Shown piece after piece: positions 9,807 through 17,599 of a DNA stretch of 42,971 bases. Every line of letters begins with the position of its first letter. Position 1 is the first letter of the stretch. The stretch comes from Bacteroidia bacterium. GTDB lineage: Bacteria > Bacteroidota > Bacteroidia > Flavobacteriales > Flavobacteriaceae. The notes below the pieces were generated by a model. The model had not been told where the DNA came from. It did no database searches and saw nothing but the letters and a program-made list of their open reading frames with translations. Where the stretch lies: positions 1 to 42,971 of the forward strand of contig JAUIGC010000010.1 of NCBI GenBank assembly GCA_030429835.1, read 5' to 3'. Both the position numbers and the translations under genes were made by a program.

Positions 9807-10333
9807 AATTTATGTTCAAGCTTTTTTAAAATTTCCAATTGTGCTGCCTGACTTTCAAATAAAGTTTGAATTTGTTCTTGGATAAGAAGTTCAATTTTCT
9901 GGTTCAGTGCTTTTAATTCCAGTTCCGCTTTTAAGTTGATCAAGTAGTCATTTTCAGCTCTTTTTCTGTCTTTTTCCTCTTGTCTATTTTGGCTCATCAT
10001 TATAACCGGAGCTTGTAATGCAGCAATACAGGAAAGAATAAGATTCATCAGTATAAATGGATACGGGTCAAAGTTGTCCTTTACGGGAGTTAAAGTATTA
10101 AAAAGAACCCATACCACTAGGATGATAAAAAAGGAAATGATAAAAGCCCAACTACCTCCAAATTTTGCGACCTTATCAGATATTGTTTGTCCTCTAGTGA
10201 GTATTTCTTTCGGGGGGTTTAACAGATTGTTCGTAATTAAAGTTTCTTCCTCAATTGCTTTCTTAACAATTTCTTGGAGTTTCTTTATTTGCTCAGATTT
10301 AGCCGTTAAAAGTTTGGTTATGTCCTTGTCCAT
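9803..10333 (-). CDS. DUF1003 membrane protein
   Basis: A 176-residue protein with two membrane helices: FGGSWAFIISFFIILVVWVL (about 58-77) and the family core FILMNLILSCIAALQAPVIM followed by SQNRQEEKDRKRAENDY, the diagnostic DUF1003 motif. The soluble C-terminal tail is a coiled-coil-like helix (LKAELELKALNQKIELLIQEQ). Function in the family is unknown. It is the first gene of a tight two-gene unit with mscS (4-base overlap), which suggests a membrane-stress role; that link is inferred from position only. Confidence 0.9.
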   Translation of the reverse strand: MDKDITKLLTAKSEQIKKLQEIVKKAIEEETLITNNLLNPPKEILTRGQTISDKVAKFGGSWAFIISFFIILVVWVLFNTLTPVKDNFDPYPFILMNLILSCIAALQAPVIMMSQNRQEEKDRKRAENDYLINLKAELELKALNQKIELLIQEQIQTLFESQAAQLEILKKLEHKL

Positions 10334-10510
10334 TTTCTAATAGTAATGTGGTTTAGATATATGTATATCAAAAGTTCTTGCACTAACAGTTTCTGATTTC
10401 TCGCTACTTAACTGTCAGATTGCGCGATATTTGACCTATAGTTTTACGTTTCAAAATAGCACTGACCCCCCTATAGTTTATACACTATTTGGACTGCAGG
10501 CTTTTTTATA
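10334..10510 (-). repeat. Possible degenerate cassette-type element
   Basis: The left part (CACTAACAGTTTCTGATTTCTCGCTAC, 10381-10407 region) resembles the left arms of the elements at 16.5 and 20.9 kb, and the right part carries GTTTATACACTATTTGGAC. The two halves pair only weakly and no matching cassette core is found, so this may be a decayed copy or chance. Confidence 0.25.
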
Positions 10511-10951
10511 TTACATAGTATCAATTTCCTTTTCTAATCTATCAAAATTTTCTTCATTTTTTGGTTCGGCGAAAGGTCGGATTTTGGAGCACCCTTCAAT
10601 AGTTTCAAAAATCATTCGAAACGAAATTTGAGTTTTTGAATCCGTAATTTTTTCAAACGCTATTTCCATATCAAATAAAGGTTGTGAAATCCTTTTCCAA
10701 CGTATCAGTTTGTTTGGCTTAATAGTTTCAAAGATGGAAGCATTCTCATAGTTACCTTTTTCGGGACTATGCATTGTTAAAAGCCATTTACCACCGGGTC
10801 TTAGGTCAAATTCGTGAATGGTATTTGTAAATCCATTTGGTCCCCACCAATTTTTTAGATGGGCAGGATCGGCAAAAGCTTTATACACTTTTTCTACGGG
10901 AAAGGTTAAGATTCTAGTACTGAAAATTTCAAAATCAGATTGTGCATTCAT
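10511..10951 (-). CDS. SRPBCC / AHSA1-like START-domain protein
   Basis: A 146-residue helix-grip protein of the AHSA1 (activator of Hsp90 homologue) group. The opening ILTFPVEKVYKAFADPAHLKNWWGPNGFTNT is the family signature, followed by DLRPGGKWLLTMHSPEK and ENASIFETIKPNKLIRWKRIS. Members bind hydrophobic small molecules or polypeptides; ligands are unknown in bacteria. Start chosen at ATG 10951. The gene is followed by the possible degenerate element at 10.33-10.5 kb and preceded by a short sequence (10973-10984, TTTGCTGACAAC) that resembles a cassette core. Confidence 0.88.
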   Translation of the reverse strand: MNAQSDFEIFSTRILTFPVEKVYKAFADPAHLKNWWGPNGFTNTIHEFDLRPGGKWLLTMHSPEKGNYENASIFETIKPNKLIRWKRISQPLFDMEIAFEKITDSKTQISFRMIFETIEGCSKIRPFAEPKNEENFDRLEKEIDTM

Positions 10952-11004
10952 ATGGATAATGCCCGTTTTTTATTTGCTGACAACGTTTGGTATACACGGT
11001 CGTT

Positions 11005-12318
11005 TTAAGGCCTTTTATATATTGATGTAAACCTTTTTTGTTCTTTCGATTGATAGGGAATATAATTTTCCCATTTCCAAGGAGTGTAGGTATCTCCAAT
11101 GCTAATTTCCAAAATTTCCTTGAATATACTCTCCGCATTGTCGCTATTTGATAGCATCACGATTCCAGTCCCTATTTCGGGAAAGATGATTGTATAATGC
11201 TGGAATCCTTCACCATGTCCCTCCTTGAATGCTCCAAACCCATAGGGTGTTTGTAGCAAACCCCAGCCTAATCCATAATTAAGTTGAATATTGTCATTTT
11301 CATCAGACTCTTGAAGGGATAAGGGACCGAATTGAGCCTGGGTTCGAATTCTGAAATTCGGTTTGAACAAGTTTTGTGTTATACCTGAATTCTCTTTGTA
11401 CAGTTTCATCACATGTTGAACAAAAAGCGAATAATCTATCAAGTTGGTTTCCATTGAACCCGCTGCTCCGGCTTCATCCCTTTTATCCTTTTTAATGACA
11501 TCTTGCTCCGTCGTATGCCCATTGCAATACCTGTCTTCAAATCGCTCCTGCCATAAATAGCTTGTATTTTTCATTTGAAGTGGCTTAAAAACTTTTTCAC
11601 TTGCCAATGCTTCAAGTTCTTTTCCTGTGATATGTTCGATAACATATTGTAAAAGCATCATACCCTCACCGGAATAATAGTATTGGGTTCCGGGCTCAAA
11701 GTATATCTTAAGTGTTCTGTCGTTTTCGGGATCATTGGGTCTGGGTATCCATCTCCAATTCTGAAAACCGGTGGTATGAGATAAGCACATCCGCGCTGTA
11801 ATTTTCTCAAGTCTTTTGTCGTTTTTCAAATCTTGAAATCCACGCCATTTATCTCCGGATTTTAATTCGTAAAGAGGAAAATCCACGTATTCTTGAAGAG
11901 GCTTATCCAAGTCAATGACCTTCTCATTTGCTAATACCGAAACCAAATATCCAAAAACAGCCTTGCTCAATGAGGCTCCATAGAACGAGTGATTGATCAG
12001 CAATAGAGTTTTTCGATCGTGGTTGGCATACCCAAAGGCATTTCTGTAAATGATCTGATTGTCATTAAGTATTGAAATGGCGAGTCCTGTTACTTTGGCT
12101 TTGTCCATAAGGGAATTAACCTTGGCTTCCAGCTCATTAACTGTTATTTCCGTACTATCTATTCTACTGATTATGGATTTGGTAGAATCCTTGAGAACCT
12201 CAACATCGTGGACGAGCTGTTCTTTCATGAAGCAATCAGATTCCTCTTTGGAAGTGCATGAGACAAGAATGGCTATGATACCAAAAAGAACTATGCCCAA
12301 GTGAGGTATTTTGTTCAT
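11005..12318 (-). CDS. Serine hydrolase, beta-lactamase family (class C/PBP-like lipoprotein)
   Basis: A 437-residue lipoprotein (lipobox ILVSC, Cys21) with a beta-lactamase/D-aminopeptidase fold. The catalytic SxxK is S116-L-S-K119 in FYGASLSKAVFGYLV. The second catalytic Tyr lies in YYYSGEGMMLLQYVIE (YSG type), and the third box is near HGEGFQHYTIIFP. A short helical N-terminal region (residues 30-72, rich in Ser/Glu/Lys) precedes the domain. Such proteins are usually esterases or peptidases rather than true antibiotic-destroying enzymes. The C-terminal residues reach into the AT-rich spacer before the SRPBCC gene. It begins 24 bases after the cassette-end sequence at 12342-12351. Confidence 0.9.
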   Translation of the reverse strand: MNKIPHLGIVLFGIIAILVSCTSKEESDCFMKEQLVHDVEVLKDSTKSIISRIDSTEITVNELEAKVNSLMDKAKVTGLAISILNDNQIIYRNAFGYANHDRKTLLLINHSFYGASLSKAVFGYLVSVLANEKVIDLDKPLQEYVDFPLYELKSGDKWRGFQDLKNDKRLEKITARMCLSHTTGFQNWRWIPRPNDPENDRTLKIYFEPGTQYYYSGEGMMLLQYVIEHITGKELEALASEKVFKPLQMKNTSYLWQERFEDRYCNGHTTEQDVIKKDKRDEAGAAGSMETNLIDYSLFVQHVMKLYKENSGITQNLFKPNFRIRTQAQFGPLSLQESDENDNIQLNYGLGWGLLQTPYGFGAFKEGHGEGFQHYTIIFPEIGTGIVMLSNSDNAESIFKEILEISIGDTYTPWKWENYIPYQSKEQKRFTSIYKRP

Positions 12319-12341
12319 GATTTTAATTGTTTACAGGTGTT

Positions 12342-12351
12342 GTTGTACTTA
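12342..12351 (-). repeat. Cassette-end core GTTGTACTTA (partner of 12997-13006)
   Basis: GTTGTACTTA here is the exact reverse complement of TAAGTACAAC at 12997-13006; the two bracket the 12365-12964 gene. The rest of a full element is missing between this core and the serine hydrolase start, so the downstream element appears truncated. Confidence 0.55.
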
Positions 12352-12364
12352 GTTTTTTCACCGT

Positions 12365-12964
12365 TCAGTTTGCCATCACTTGATAAGGCTTCTTTGGAAA
12401 TCCAAAAAGAACAGCTTTTTTGTTGTCAATTTCTTTGATTCCAATAAGCGTTCTTCTTTTACCGTTATCATAAATTGAAGCGAAATATGTCCCATGCAAA
12501 TTTTCCAAAACCAATTTTTGTCCCTCTCGCTTTAGTCTTTTGTTGACTTTTTGAATTGTTGGACCATCCAAATTTTCATTAAAAACTATCGGGATTTCTT
12601 CACCGTTCCATTCAGCTTTTAATTCCAGCCTATTGATTTCTCCATTGGTCAAATTGGTTTTAGTAGGTTCAATCCTTTCGTAGTCCGTTGCGAATTCAGT
12701 TTCTTCTGAAATCGATTCGGTATCACTAATCACCGTAAGGATTTTACCCATTCTATAAATTCGAATGCGATTTTCGTCAACAAATTTGTATTTGGTTTCA
12801 GATAGTTTTTCGGTATGGTTCTGCTCTTTTATCAGCAATCCACTTGGTGAATTTTCCGCCAGTTGAAAGAAAATGATTTGGTCATTTTTAAATTCGATGA
12901 ATTCAGGATAGCAATAAGTATCCGCATCTTTAATCATAAGCCAAGTTCCATCAAAATTGCTCAC
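12365..12964 (-). CDS. Hypothetical protein in a cassette-like unit
   Basis: 199 residues with no signal peptide or membrane helix, so probably cytoplasmic. I do not recognise a family. The N-terminal half (FDGTWLMIKDADTYCYPEFIEFKNDQIIFFQL, then KLSETKYKFVDENRIRIY) reads as a lipocalin-like series of beta strands of the 'GTW' type. The C-terminal half has LKAEWNGEEIPIVFNENLDG and ends with KKAVLFGFPKKPYQVMAN. The gene is bracketed by a perfect 10-base inverted pair, 12342-12351 and 12997-13006, with the stop 13 bases from the downstream copy. This is the same layout as the units at 16.6-21.5 kb. Confidence 0.75.
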   Translation of the reverse strand: MSNFDGTWLMIKDADTYCYPEFIEFKNDQIIFFQLAENSPSGLLIKEQNHTEKLSETKYKFVDENRIRIYRMGKILTVISDTESISEETEFATDYERIEPTKTNLTNGEINRLELKAEWNGEEIPIVFNENLDGPTIQKVNKRLKREGQKLVLENLHGTYFASIYDNGKRRTLIGIKEIDNKKAVLFGFPKKPYQVMAN

Positions 12965-12996
12965 TTATCTATAACTTTCTAAAAGGTTTTCAATAT

Positions 12997-13087
12997 TAAG
13001 TACAACGGTTTGCATTTTCCCCGTGGCATTTCCTAAGAACTTTCCTATCAGTAGCTCACACTTCATAAGCTATATGCGTTGTTTTGC
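12997..13087 (-). repeat. Cassette-type element, poorly conserved
   Basis: Left arm GTACAACGGTTTGCAT (13000-13015) and right arm GCTATATGCGTTGT (13069-13082) pair around a 50-base interior. On the minus strand its 3' core GTTGTACTTA matches the inverse core at the far side of the 12365-12964 gene. Its 5' core has no convincing match at the upstream end of the NTF2/GNAT unit. Confidence 0.45.
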
Positions 13088-13117
13088 CTTCACTTTTATA
13101 TCCTTTAATTGCCTGGG

Positions 13118-13558
13118 CTATTCACTAACTATTTTGGATGACTGTCTTGCCGCCAATTGCCATACATTTTTATTTTTTATCCAAACATTGGTGAATCTCC
13201 TCGGTATCCATTCCTCTTGGTTAGGATTCATATCGGAAGGCTGTTGTAGCTCTTTACCCATTACAATCGCAATGTCTTGATTGAATGTTATATTTTCAAT
13301 AATTCGTTTGACTGCGGGAAATTTATGTCCACTTTTCATAAGCGCTACAATATCTTTGGGAGTAACGATTTTTCCATTGGGATTGTTTACAACATAGTTT
13401 TCGGACCATATTTCCAGCAATGAGGCGGTGTCTCCCTTATCTAGCAATTCTGTCCAATGTTTTTCTAATTGTCTGATTTCCATTTCATCACTAGATTGGC
13501 CAAAAGCAACTGTACAGATTAGGGTACAATTGATTAAAAAGAAAAATATTGTTTTCAT
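13118..13558 (-). CDS. Secreted NTF2-like / DUF4440 protein
   Basis: 146 residues with a cleavable signal peptide (hydrophobic core FFFLINCTLICTVAFG, cleavage after Gly20/Gln21) followed by one SnoaL/DUF4440 cone-shaped domain. DEMEIRQLEKHWTELLDKGDTASLLEIWSENYVVNNPNGKI is the classic opening helix-strand of the family, and the closing WIPRRFTNVWIKNKNVWQLAARQSSKI is the terminal strand pair. DUF4440 proteins bind or turn over unidentified small molecules. It sits 33 bases downstream of the GNAT gene in the same direction. Confidence 0.88.
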   Translation of the reverse strand: MKTIFFFLINCTLICTVAFGQSSDEMEIRQLEKHWTELLDKGDTASLLEIWSENYVVNNPNGKIVTPKDIVALMKSGHKFPAVKRIIENITFNQDIAIVMGKELQQPSDMNPNQEEWIPRRFTNVWIKNKNVWQLAARQSSKIVSE

Positions 13559-13591
13559 AATTCAAATATTAAAGGGTTAAATTTCGAATTC

Positions 13592-14056
13592 TTATGGTTG
13601 CGTTTTTTCTATACCGCTGTATACATTCGGGTTATGTTTCTCCATATAAATTTCCGGCTTTGGCAGTTTGGTAAATCCATATTTTTCATAGAGCCATTCA
13701 GCGGTATCCGTTAATAAAATCCAGCGTCTTAATCCTTGAAGGTTAGGATTTTCCATTATTTCATGTATCAGCCATTTACTTAACCCCTTTCCCCTATATT
13801 CCTTTAGAACATAAACATCTCCTAAATACGCAATCGTTGCATAGTCTGAAATTATTCTGGCAAAGCCAATTTGCTTGTTTTGGTAATATAGCCCAAAATT
13901 CAAAGAGTTTTCAATGGATGTTTTCAAAGTATCGAATGGAATTCCTTTAGCCCAATCCGTTTCGTTGGCGAGGAATTTGTGAATGCTCAAAATATCCAAC
14001 TTATCCTTGTCCGTTGAAATGGTATAATCATTTCTATGTGCTTTCCTAATTTTCAT
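13592..14056 (-). CDS. GNAT-family N-acetyltransferase
   Basis: A 154-residue acetyltransferase of the subgroup with the opening SIHKFLANETDWAKGIPFDTLKTSIENS. The acetyl-CoA loop is LKEYRGKGLSKWLIHEIM (near residues 83-100), and LLTDTAEWLYEKYGF is motif B. The subgroup is common in Bacteroidota and Gram-positives; the acceptor is unknown. It leads a likely two-gene unit with the secreted NTF2-like protein and begins 20 bases from the element at 14076-14203. Confidence 0.88.
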   Translation of the reverse strand: MKIRKAHRNDYTISTDKDKLDILSIHKFLANETDWAKGIPFDTLKTSIENSLNFGLYYQNKQIGFARIISDYATIAYLGDVYVLKEYRGKGLSKWLIHEIMENPNLQGLRRWILLTDTAEWLYEKYGFTKLPKPEIYMEKHNPNVYSGIEKTQP

Positions 14057-14075
14057 TACAGTTGATTTTAATTTG

Positions 14076-14203
14076 GAATAACCACCAGTATAGAAGCAGT
14101 AGCGGATGAGTACGCTTACTTTTCGGATAGAAAGTTACGTATTAAAAGCGATAACGATTCAAGTTAACACAAGAGTCGCTATTGCTTTCATAAAAGGTTA
14201 GCG
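14076..14203 (-). repeat. Cassette-type imperfect palindrome
   Basis: The left arm includes TAACC...TATAGAAGCAGTAGCG (14079-14103); the right arm CGCTATTGCTTTCATAAAAGGTTAGCG (14177-14203) is its near reverse complement, with ATAGAAGCAGTAGCG matching ATGAAAGCAATAGCG at 13 of 15 positions. The interior holds a second hairpin, CTTACTTTTC/GAAAGTTACG. GTTAGCG (14197-14203) is complementary to CGCTAAC at 16536-16542, which would make 14.2-16.5 kb one unit. Confidence 0.6.
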
Positions 14204-14213
14204 ATCCGGGCTT

Positions 14214-14669
14214 TTATCTTTTTCTGATTGCTGACAAATAAGTCCAACCAATGAAAACAAGTTGTAGCGGGATTCTAAACCACAAATACATTGGTCCATT
14301 TCCATCAAAAGTTTCCTTTTGGAAGTCAATGTGTTTTGCGGCTGCATAAATGTTTGCAGGAAGTAAGAGAATGAAAAATAAGATTAAAAGCCATCCTGTC
14401 AATACTCTAAAATTCGGAATACATAATCCAATAGCCGCGGCAATTTCAAGAATGCCCGTCAAGTAAACGGTTTCTGTTTTGAATGGAATAAAATCGGGCA
14501 ACATCATTGACATTCCTTTTGTAAAAGTAAAGTGTGCGGTTGCCGTAAACACGAGCATTACTGACATAGCAATGCGCCCTGATAGGGCAAATTGAAAGTT
14601 GCCGCGAACAAGTTTTGTTGTCAAGAGGGAAACGGCAAATACGGAAAGTAAAACGATTAGAGGCTTCAT
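14214..14669 (-). CDS. DoxX-family membrane protein
   Basis: 151 residues with four membrane helices (about 3-17, 33-50, 67-83, 88-107 and a closing short one near 130-147), in the DoxX/DoxD-like pattern: SGRIAMSVMLVFTATAHF, then ILEIAAAIGLCIPNFRVLTGWLLILF. Members are poorly understood; some act with oxidoreductases in redox or thiol stress. It is the last gene of a minus-strand run behind the SDR, darcynin-like and Crp/Fnr genes, 21 bases from the SDR gene. Confidence 0.85.
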   Translation of the reverse strand: MKPLIVLLSVFAVSLLTTKLVRGNFQFALSGRIAMSVMLVFTATAHFTFTKGMSMMLPDFIPFKTETVYLTGILEIAAAIGLCIPNFRVLTGWLLILFFILLLPANIYAAAKHIDFQKETFDGNGPMYLWFRIPLQLVFIGWTYLSAIRKR

Positions 14670-14690
14670 AGTAAGCTGATTTTCAATTTA

Positions 14691-15425
14691 TTATTCATTC
14701 TTCATAAGGCTGACGGCAAGTTTGGGCGAAAGTCTACTGATATATTTTAATAATTTCGTTTTGCCGATATAACTTTCGAATCGGTCCTTTTTAAAATTTC
14801 GGAAAAATTCATCGGTTAGTTGTTCAGTTGAAATTTTTGATGTATTCCTTCCTGCTGTCATGGGTGTATCTACCAGAGCTGGGATGATTTCAAAAATCTT
14901 TGTATCCGTATGTTCTAACTGATAGCGCAAAGTCTTACTGAAACTATGGATAGCGGATTTACTGGCACAATATACCGAGGCCGATTTTTTAGGGGCCATA
15001 AAGAGTCCGCTACTGACATTTACTATGGCACTGTTTTTATTTTTCAGCAACAAGGGAAGTAGTAAAGCTGTCAGTTGTATGGGAGCCGTAATGTTTGTGG
15101 CAACTTCGTAGTTTATTTTGTAAATCAGTTCTGGTTCTTCCACAAAATTGTAATTGTACTGAACGGCTGCATTGTTTATCAGAATGTTCAGGTCCGCATG
15201 TTTTTGTTCCAGGAACAACACAAGCTCGTCTAATGAATTTTGGTCCGTTAAATCGCCGGAAAAAGTTATGATTTCAGGGAATGTTGCCTTCACATGTTGT
15301 AACTTTTCTTCGTTACGCCCTGTAATAATGACTTTGTTATGGAGCTTCAAAAAACGTTTTGCCAAGGCCAACCCAATGCCGGATGAACCGCCGGTAATTA
15401 AAATGGTGTTTCTTGTCGTTCTCAT
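14691..15425 (-). CDS. Short-chain dehydrogenase/reductase (SDR), DltE-like
   Basis: A 244-residue classical SDR. The cofactor loop TGGSSGIG is at residues 11-18, the NNAA motif at 84-87, the catalytic Ser at 138/139 (NVSSG) and the Y152-x-x-x-K156 pair in YCASK. FEIIPALVDTPMT closes the substrate pocket. It resembles the group annotated DltE/YdfG-like; the substrate is unknown. Its start overlaps the end of the darcynin-like gene by 4 bases (15422-15425), indicating translational coupling. Confidence 0.92.
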   Translation of the reverse strand: MRTTRNTILITGGSSGIGLALAKRFLKLHNKVIITGRNEEKLQHVKATFPEIITFSGDLTDQNSLDELVLFLEQKHADLNILINNAAVQYNYNFVEEPELIYKINYEVATNITAPIQLTALLLPLLLKNKNSAIVNVSSGLFMAPKKSASVYCASKSAIHSFSKTLRYQLEHTDTKIFEIIPALVDTPMTAGRNTSKISTEQLTDEFFRNFKKDRFESYIGKTKLLKYISRLSPKLAVSLMKNE

Positions 15426-15847
15426 TGTTTTTCCTTTTTAAACTGGTCGTTAAAATCCTCAAACAGGTTCTCTTGTCCCACAATGATATCCTTAATGTCA
15501 AAATAGGGTGTGCCATACACCTTCGTGTCTCGAAGCAATTCGATAAACAATTTGTAATCGTCCAAATCGGAAGTGCTTACTATCATGAAATCCGACACAG
15601 AAGCATGAAAATATTCACTGTCAAACAATTGAACGTTTACGGTTTTGCTTACCCTGGCGAAGATTGGCGTTAGTTCTTTTTCTACAAATTCGCTTCGCTC
15701 CTCTCTGTTTAATGTGAGCCATTGGGCCGTTGCATTCATCAATACCAAAATGGTGTAGGGTTTCGAATGTTCCATATCACGATGTTTTGTTTGGGAATTG
15801 GCATTTAGGGAAAATGCCATGATTAATACTAAGATTAGTTGCTCCAT
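15422..15847 (-). CDS. Darcynin-family protein with an N-terminal signal-like extension
   Basis: The 141 residues match the small darcynin family: PYTILVLMNATAQWLTLNREERSEF, then LFDSEYFHASVSDFMIVSTSDLDDYKLFIELLRDTKVYGTPYFDIKDIIVGQENLFEDF, which follows the darcynin pattern of a ferredoxin-like dimeric barrel. Function is unknown. The first 24 residues look like a signal peptide (LILVLIMAFSLNANSQ), which is unusual; an internal ATG at 15775 (MEHSKPYTIL) would give the usual cytoplasmic form. Its stop overlaps the SDR start. Confidence 0.75.
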   Translation of the reverse strand: MEQLILVLIMAFSLNANSQTKHRDMEHSKPYTILVLMNATAQWLTLNREERSEFVEKELTPIFARVSKTVNVQLFDSEYFHASVSDFMIVSTSDLDDYKLFIELLRDTKVYGTPYFDIKDIIVGQENLFEDFNDQFKKEKQ

Positions 15848-15922
15848 TTTGCCTTGTATCTAAGGAATACTGCAAAACTGGAGAAACCAAAATCCAATTG
15901 CATTTACATAGGTTGATAAATG

Positions 15923-16498
15923 CTACTTTCCGGATAATTTCCTTCTGACACGGCTAAGCTGTGTTGGCGTAATTCCAAGGTAGGAAGCTATATGGTATTG
16001 CGGAACGAGTTGTTCCAACTGGGGAAATTCCCTTTGGAAAATTTGATAGCGTTTTTCGGCGTCCAGTAACACGATTTCAATTTCCCGCTGTTCTTTCTGC
16101 ACAAAAAATTGTTCGGCTAAAATCCTGGCACCACGTTCAATATCAGGGCAGGTTTCGTACAAGTTTTGAATGTCTATAAACTTTGCAACCTGTATGTTAC
16201 AGTCGGTTAACGCCTGTTGAATAATTTGATTGGGCGCACCTGTTATGAGTGAAGCATAACCGCCAATAAAGCATGGGTTTACAAAAAAATGTTTATTGTA
16301 TTCAATGCCCTCATTATTTCTGTAAAAAGCTCGAATAACGCCACGTTCTAAAAAACCGATTTCTTTAGCTGTTATTCCCTGTGTAATGAAGTAGTCGCCT
16401 TTTTTCAAAACTCTGGGATGGAACACTGCCGAAAACTGACTCATACTTTCGGGCGAAATAGAAGTCAAACTATTGAAGAATGTTTTTAAATCGGTCAT
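15923..16498 (-). CDS. Crp/Fnr-family transcriptional regulator
   Basis: 191 residues: a cyclic-nucleotide-binding-like beta roll (about 20-115, with VLKKGDYFITQGITAKEIGFLERGVIRAFYRN) and a C-terminal helix-turn-helix (YHIASYLGITPTQLSRVRRKL, about 167-187). The cAMP phosphate-binding motif is not conserved, as is usual for the Bacteroidota branch of this family. It is the first gene of the run Crp, darcynin, SDR, DoxX (75 bases to the darcynin gene) and probably regulates that run. Upstream lies the element at 16536-16669. Confidence 0.9.
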   Translation of the reverse strand: MTDLKTFFNSLTSISPESMSQFSAVFHPRVLKKGDYFITQGITAKEIGFLERGVIRAFYRNNEGIEYNKHFFVNPCFIGGYASLITGAPNQIIQQALTDCNIQVAKFIDIQNLYETCPDIERGARILAEQFFVQKEQREIEIVLLDAEKRYQIFQREFPQLEQLVPQYHIASYLGITPTQLSRVRRKLSGK

Positions 16499-16535
16499 TA
16501 TTTATTTTGGACACGCTGTCTTTTTAGCGAAAACG

Positions 16536-16669
16536 CTAACGATTGGGCTATGATTTCGTTGCGACGATTTCCGATAGGAAATTGTCGGTCTGACCCTAAA
16601 GATAATTGATTGAAGGAATTTCCAGTTGGAAATTCCGCCCGCAATTAATTATACATCTTGTTACCAGTT
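16536..16669 (-). repeat. Cassette-type element, type I arms
   Basis: Outer arms CGCTAAC...GCTATGATTTCGTTGCG (16536-16563) and CGCAATTAATTATACATCTTGTTACC (16640-16665) pair imperfectly. Inside are two hairpins: GACGATTTCC/GGAAATTGTC, and GGAATTTCC/GGAAATTCC nested in ATAATTGATTG/CAATTAATTAT. It follows the stop of the 16671-17348 gene on the minus strand. Its GTTACCAGTT (16660-16669) is the inverse of AACTGGTAAC at 17381-17390. Confidence 0.65.
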
Positions 16670-16670
16670 G

Positions 16671-17348
16671 TTATTTCTCTAATTTTACTCCATGTATAGG
16701 ACAAAAATTCCAATTGCCTTTCATGTCAGCACTATCAATAGGACATTTCTTAGGAGGTAATAATGTTACTAATGGCAATGAATATTTGAATTCTCTATTG
16801 GAATGTTTAATTGTAAATCTTCCTTTTTCATATTCATTAATGATATTCACACCATCGCTGTCTTTTATTTTAAAAAAGTAAAAATGCATTCCCTGTCCCA
16901 TTTGCCCCAACATTTGTGCAAACATTGGTCTAATGGCATCAGAAAATGACAATGCTTCTGGTGATAATTGTTCATTTGTCAAAGGAAAATAGTCATTACC
17001 CATACTATCCAAAATTGAAATTGACTTTCTTAAATCTTGCTCTTTGGTAAAAGTCATTGTTCCATCTAAATTAATATCTAGGTCTAACGCACAGACTACC
17101 ATAAAATCCTCAAATGCTGTCTCAATTTGATTTATTAACTCTGGTGTTACTTGAGGACTATCTTCAAGAGCAATTCTCCAATAACTTGAAGGTATCCAAA
17201 ATGCCAATGACATATTATTCTCTTGCTTGTCCCATATTTGAATTTCCCTAACATATTCTGTCATATCTATCTTTTTACTAGACTGACTAAAAGCGTTAGT
17301 ACATATTATGAATAGTATTGCAAAAGTTGTTATTCTCATAATCTTCAT
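16671..17348 (-). CDS. Secreted protein of unknown function with C-terminal Cys/His motif (cassette gene)
   Basis: 225 residues with a signal peptide (MKIMRITTFAILFIICTNAFSQ, cleavage near residue 20-22). I do not recognise the family. The middle is mixed alpha-beta (IWDKQENNMSLAFWIPSSYW, QIETAFEDFMVVCALDLDIN). The end carries KKCPIDSADMKGNWNFCPIHG, a C-P-x-D...F-C-P-x-H-G pattern that resembles a small zinc-ribbon or heavy-metal-binding motif and could hold one metal. The gene is bracketed by the perfect 10-base pair GTTACCAGTT (16660) / AACTGGTAAC (17381). Confidence 0.8.
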   Translation of the reverse strand: MKIMRITTFAILFIICTNAFSQSSKKIDMTEYVREIQIWDKQENNMSLAFWIPSSYWRIALEDSPQVTPELINQIETAFEDFMVVCALDLDINLDGTMTFTKEQDLRKSISILDSMGNDYFPLTNEQLSPEALSFSDAIRPMFAQMLGQMGQGMHFYFFKIKDSDGVNIINEYEKGRFTIKHSNREFKYSLPLVTLLPPKKCPIDSADMKGNWNFCPIHGVKLEK

Positions 17349-17380
17349 TCTTATATATTGTTTAATTTAATGCGCCTGAT

Positions 17381-17593
17381 AACTGGTAACGGTTACGTAT
17401 AACCGTCAGTTACGGTTTTAAATTAATGTTTTTCGGTTTAGCACTGACGTTAGCAATTCCGAGTGGATTCGCTCGAGCCAGCCCTGAGCGAAGTCGAAGG
17501 GTAGTCGAATCCGCCGACTAGAGCATAGCGACTGACGAACTCCATAGAAAAAAACATGCGTGAGTAAATTGCGGTTAAACATTGTTGTACACC
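17381..17593 (-). repeat. Cassette-type element, type II (213 bases), copy 1
   Basis: Outer arms TAACGGTTACGTATAACCG (17387-17405) and CGGTTAAACATTGTTGTAC (about 17572-17590) pair. The interior contains GTGGATTCG/CGAATCC and the REP-like hairpin at 17482-17501. It is nearly identical to the elements at 18230 and 18915 apart from the outer cores. Its GTTGTACACC (17584-17593) is the inverse of GGTGTACAAC at 18230-18239, bracketing the 17600-18211 gene. Confidence 0.65.
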
Positions 17594-17599
17594 GTTTTT

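Noticed and set aside
11005-12318. True antibiotic-resistance beta-lactamase
   Set aside because: The SxxK and Tyr motifs fit the wide serine hydrolase family; the size, lipoprotein signal and third box do not point to a drug-hydrolysing enzyme.
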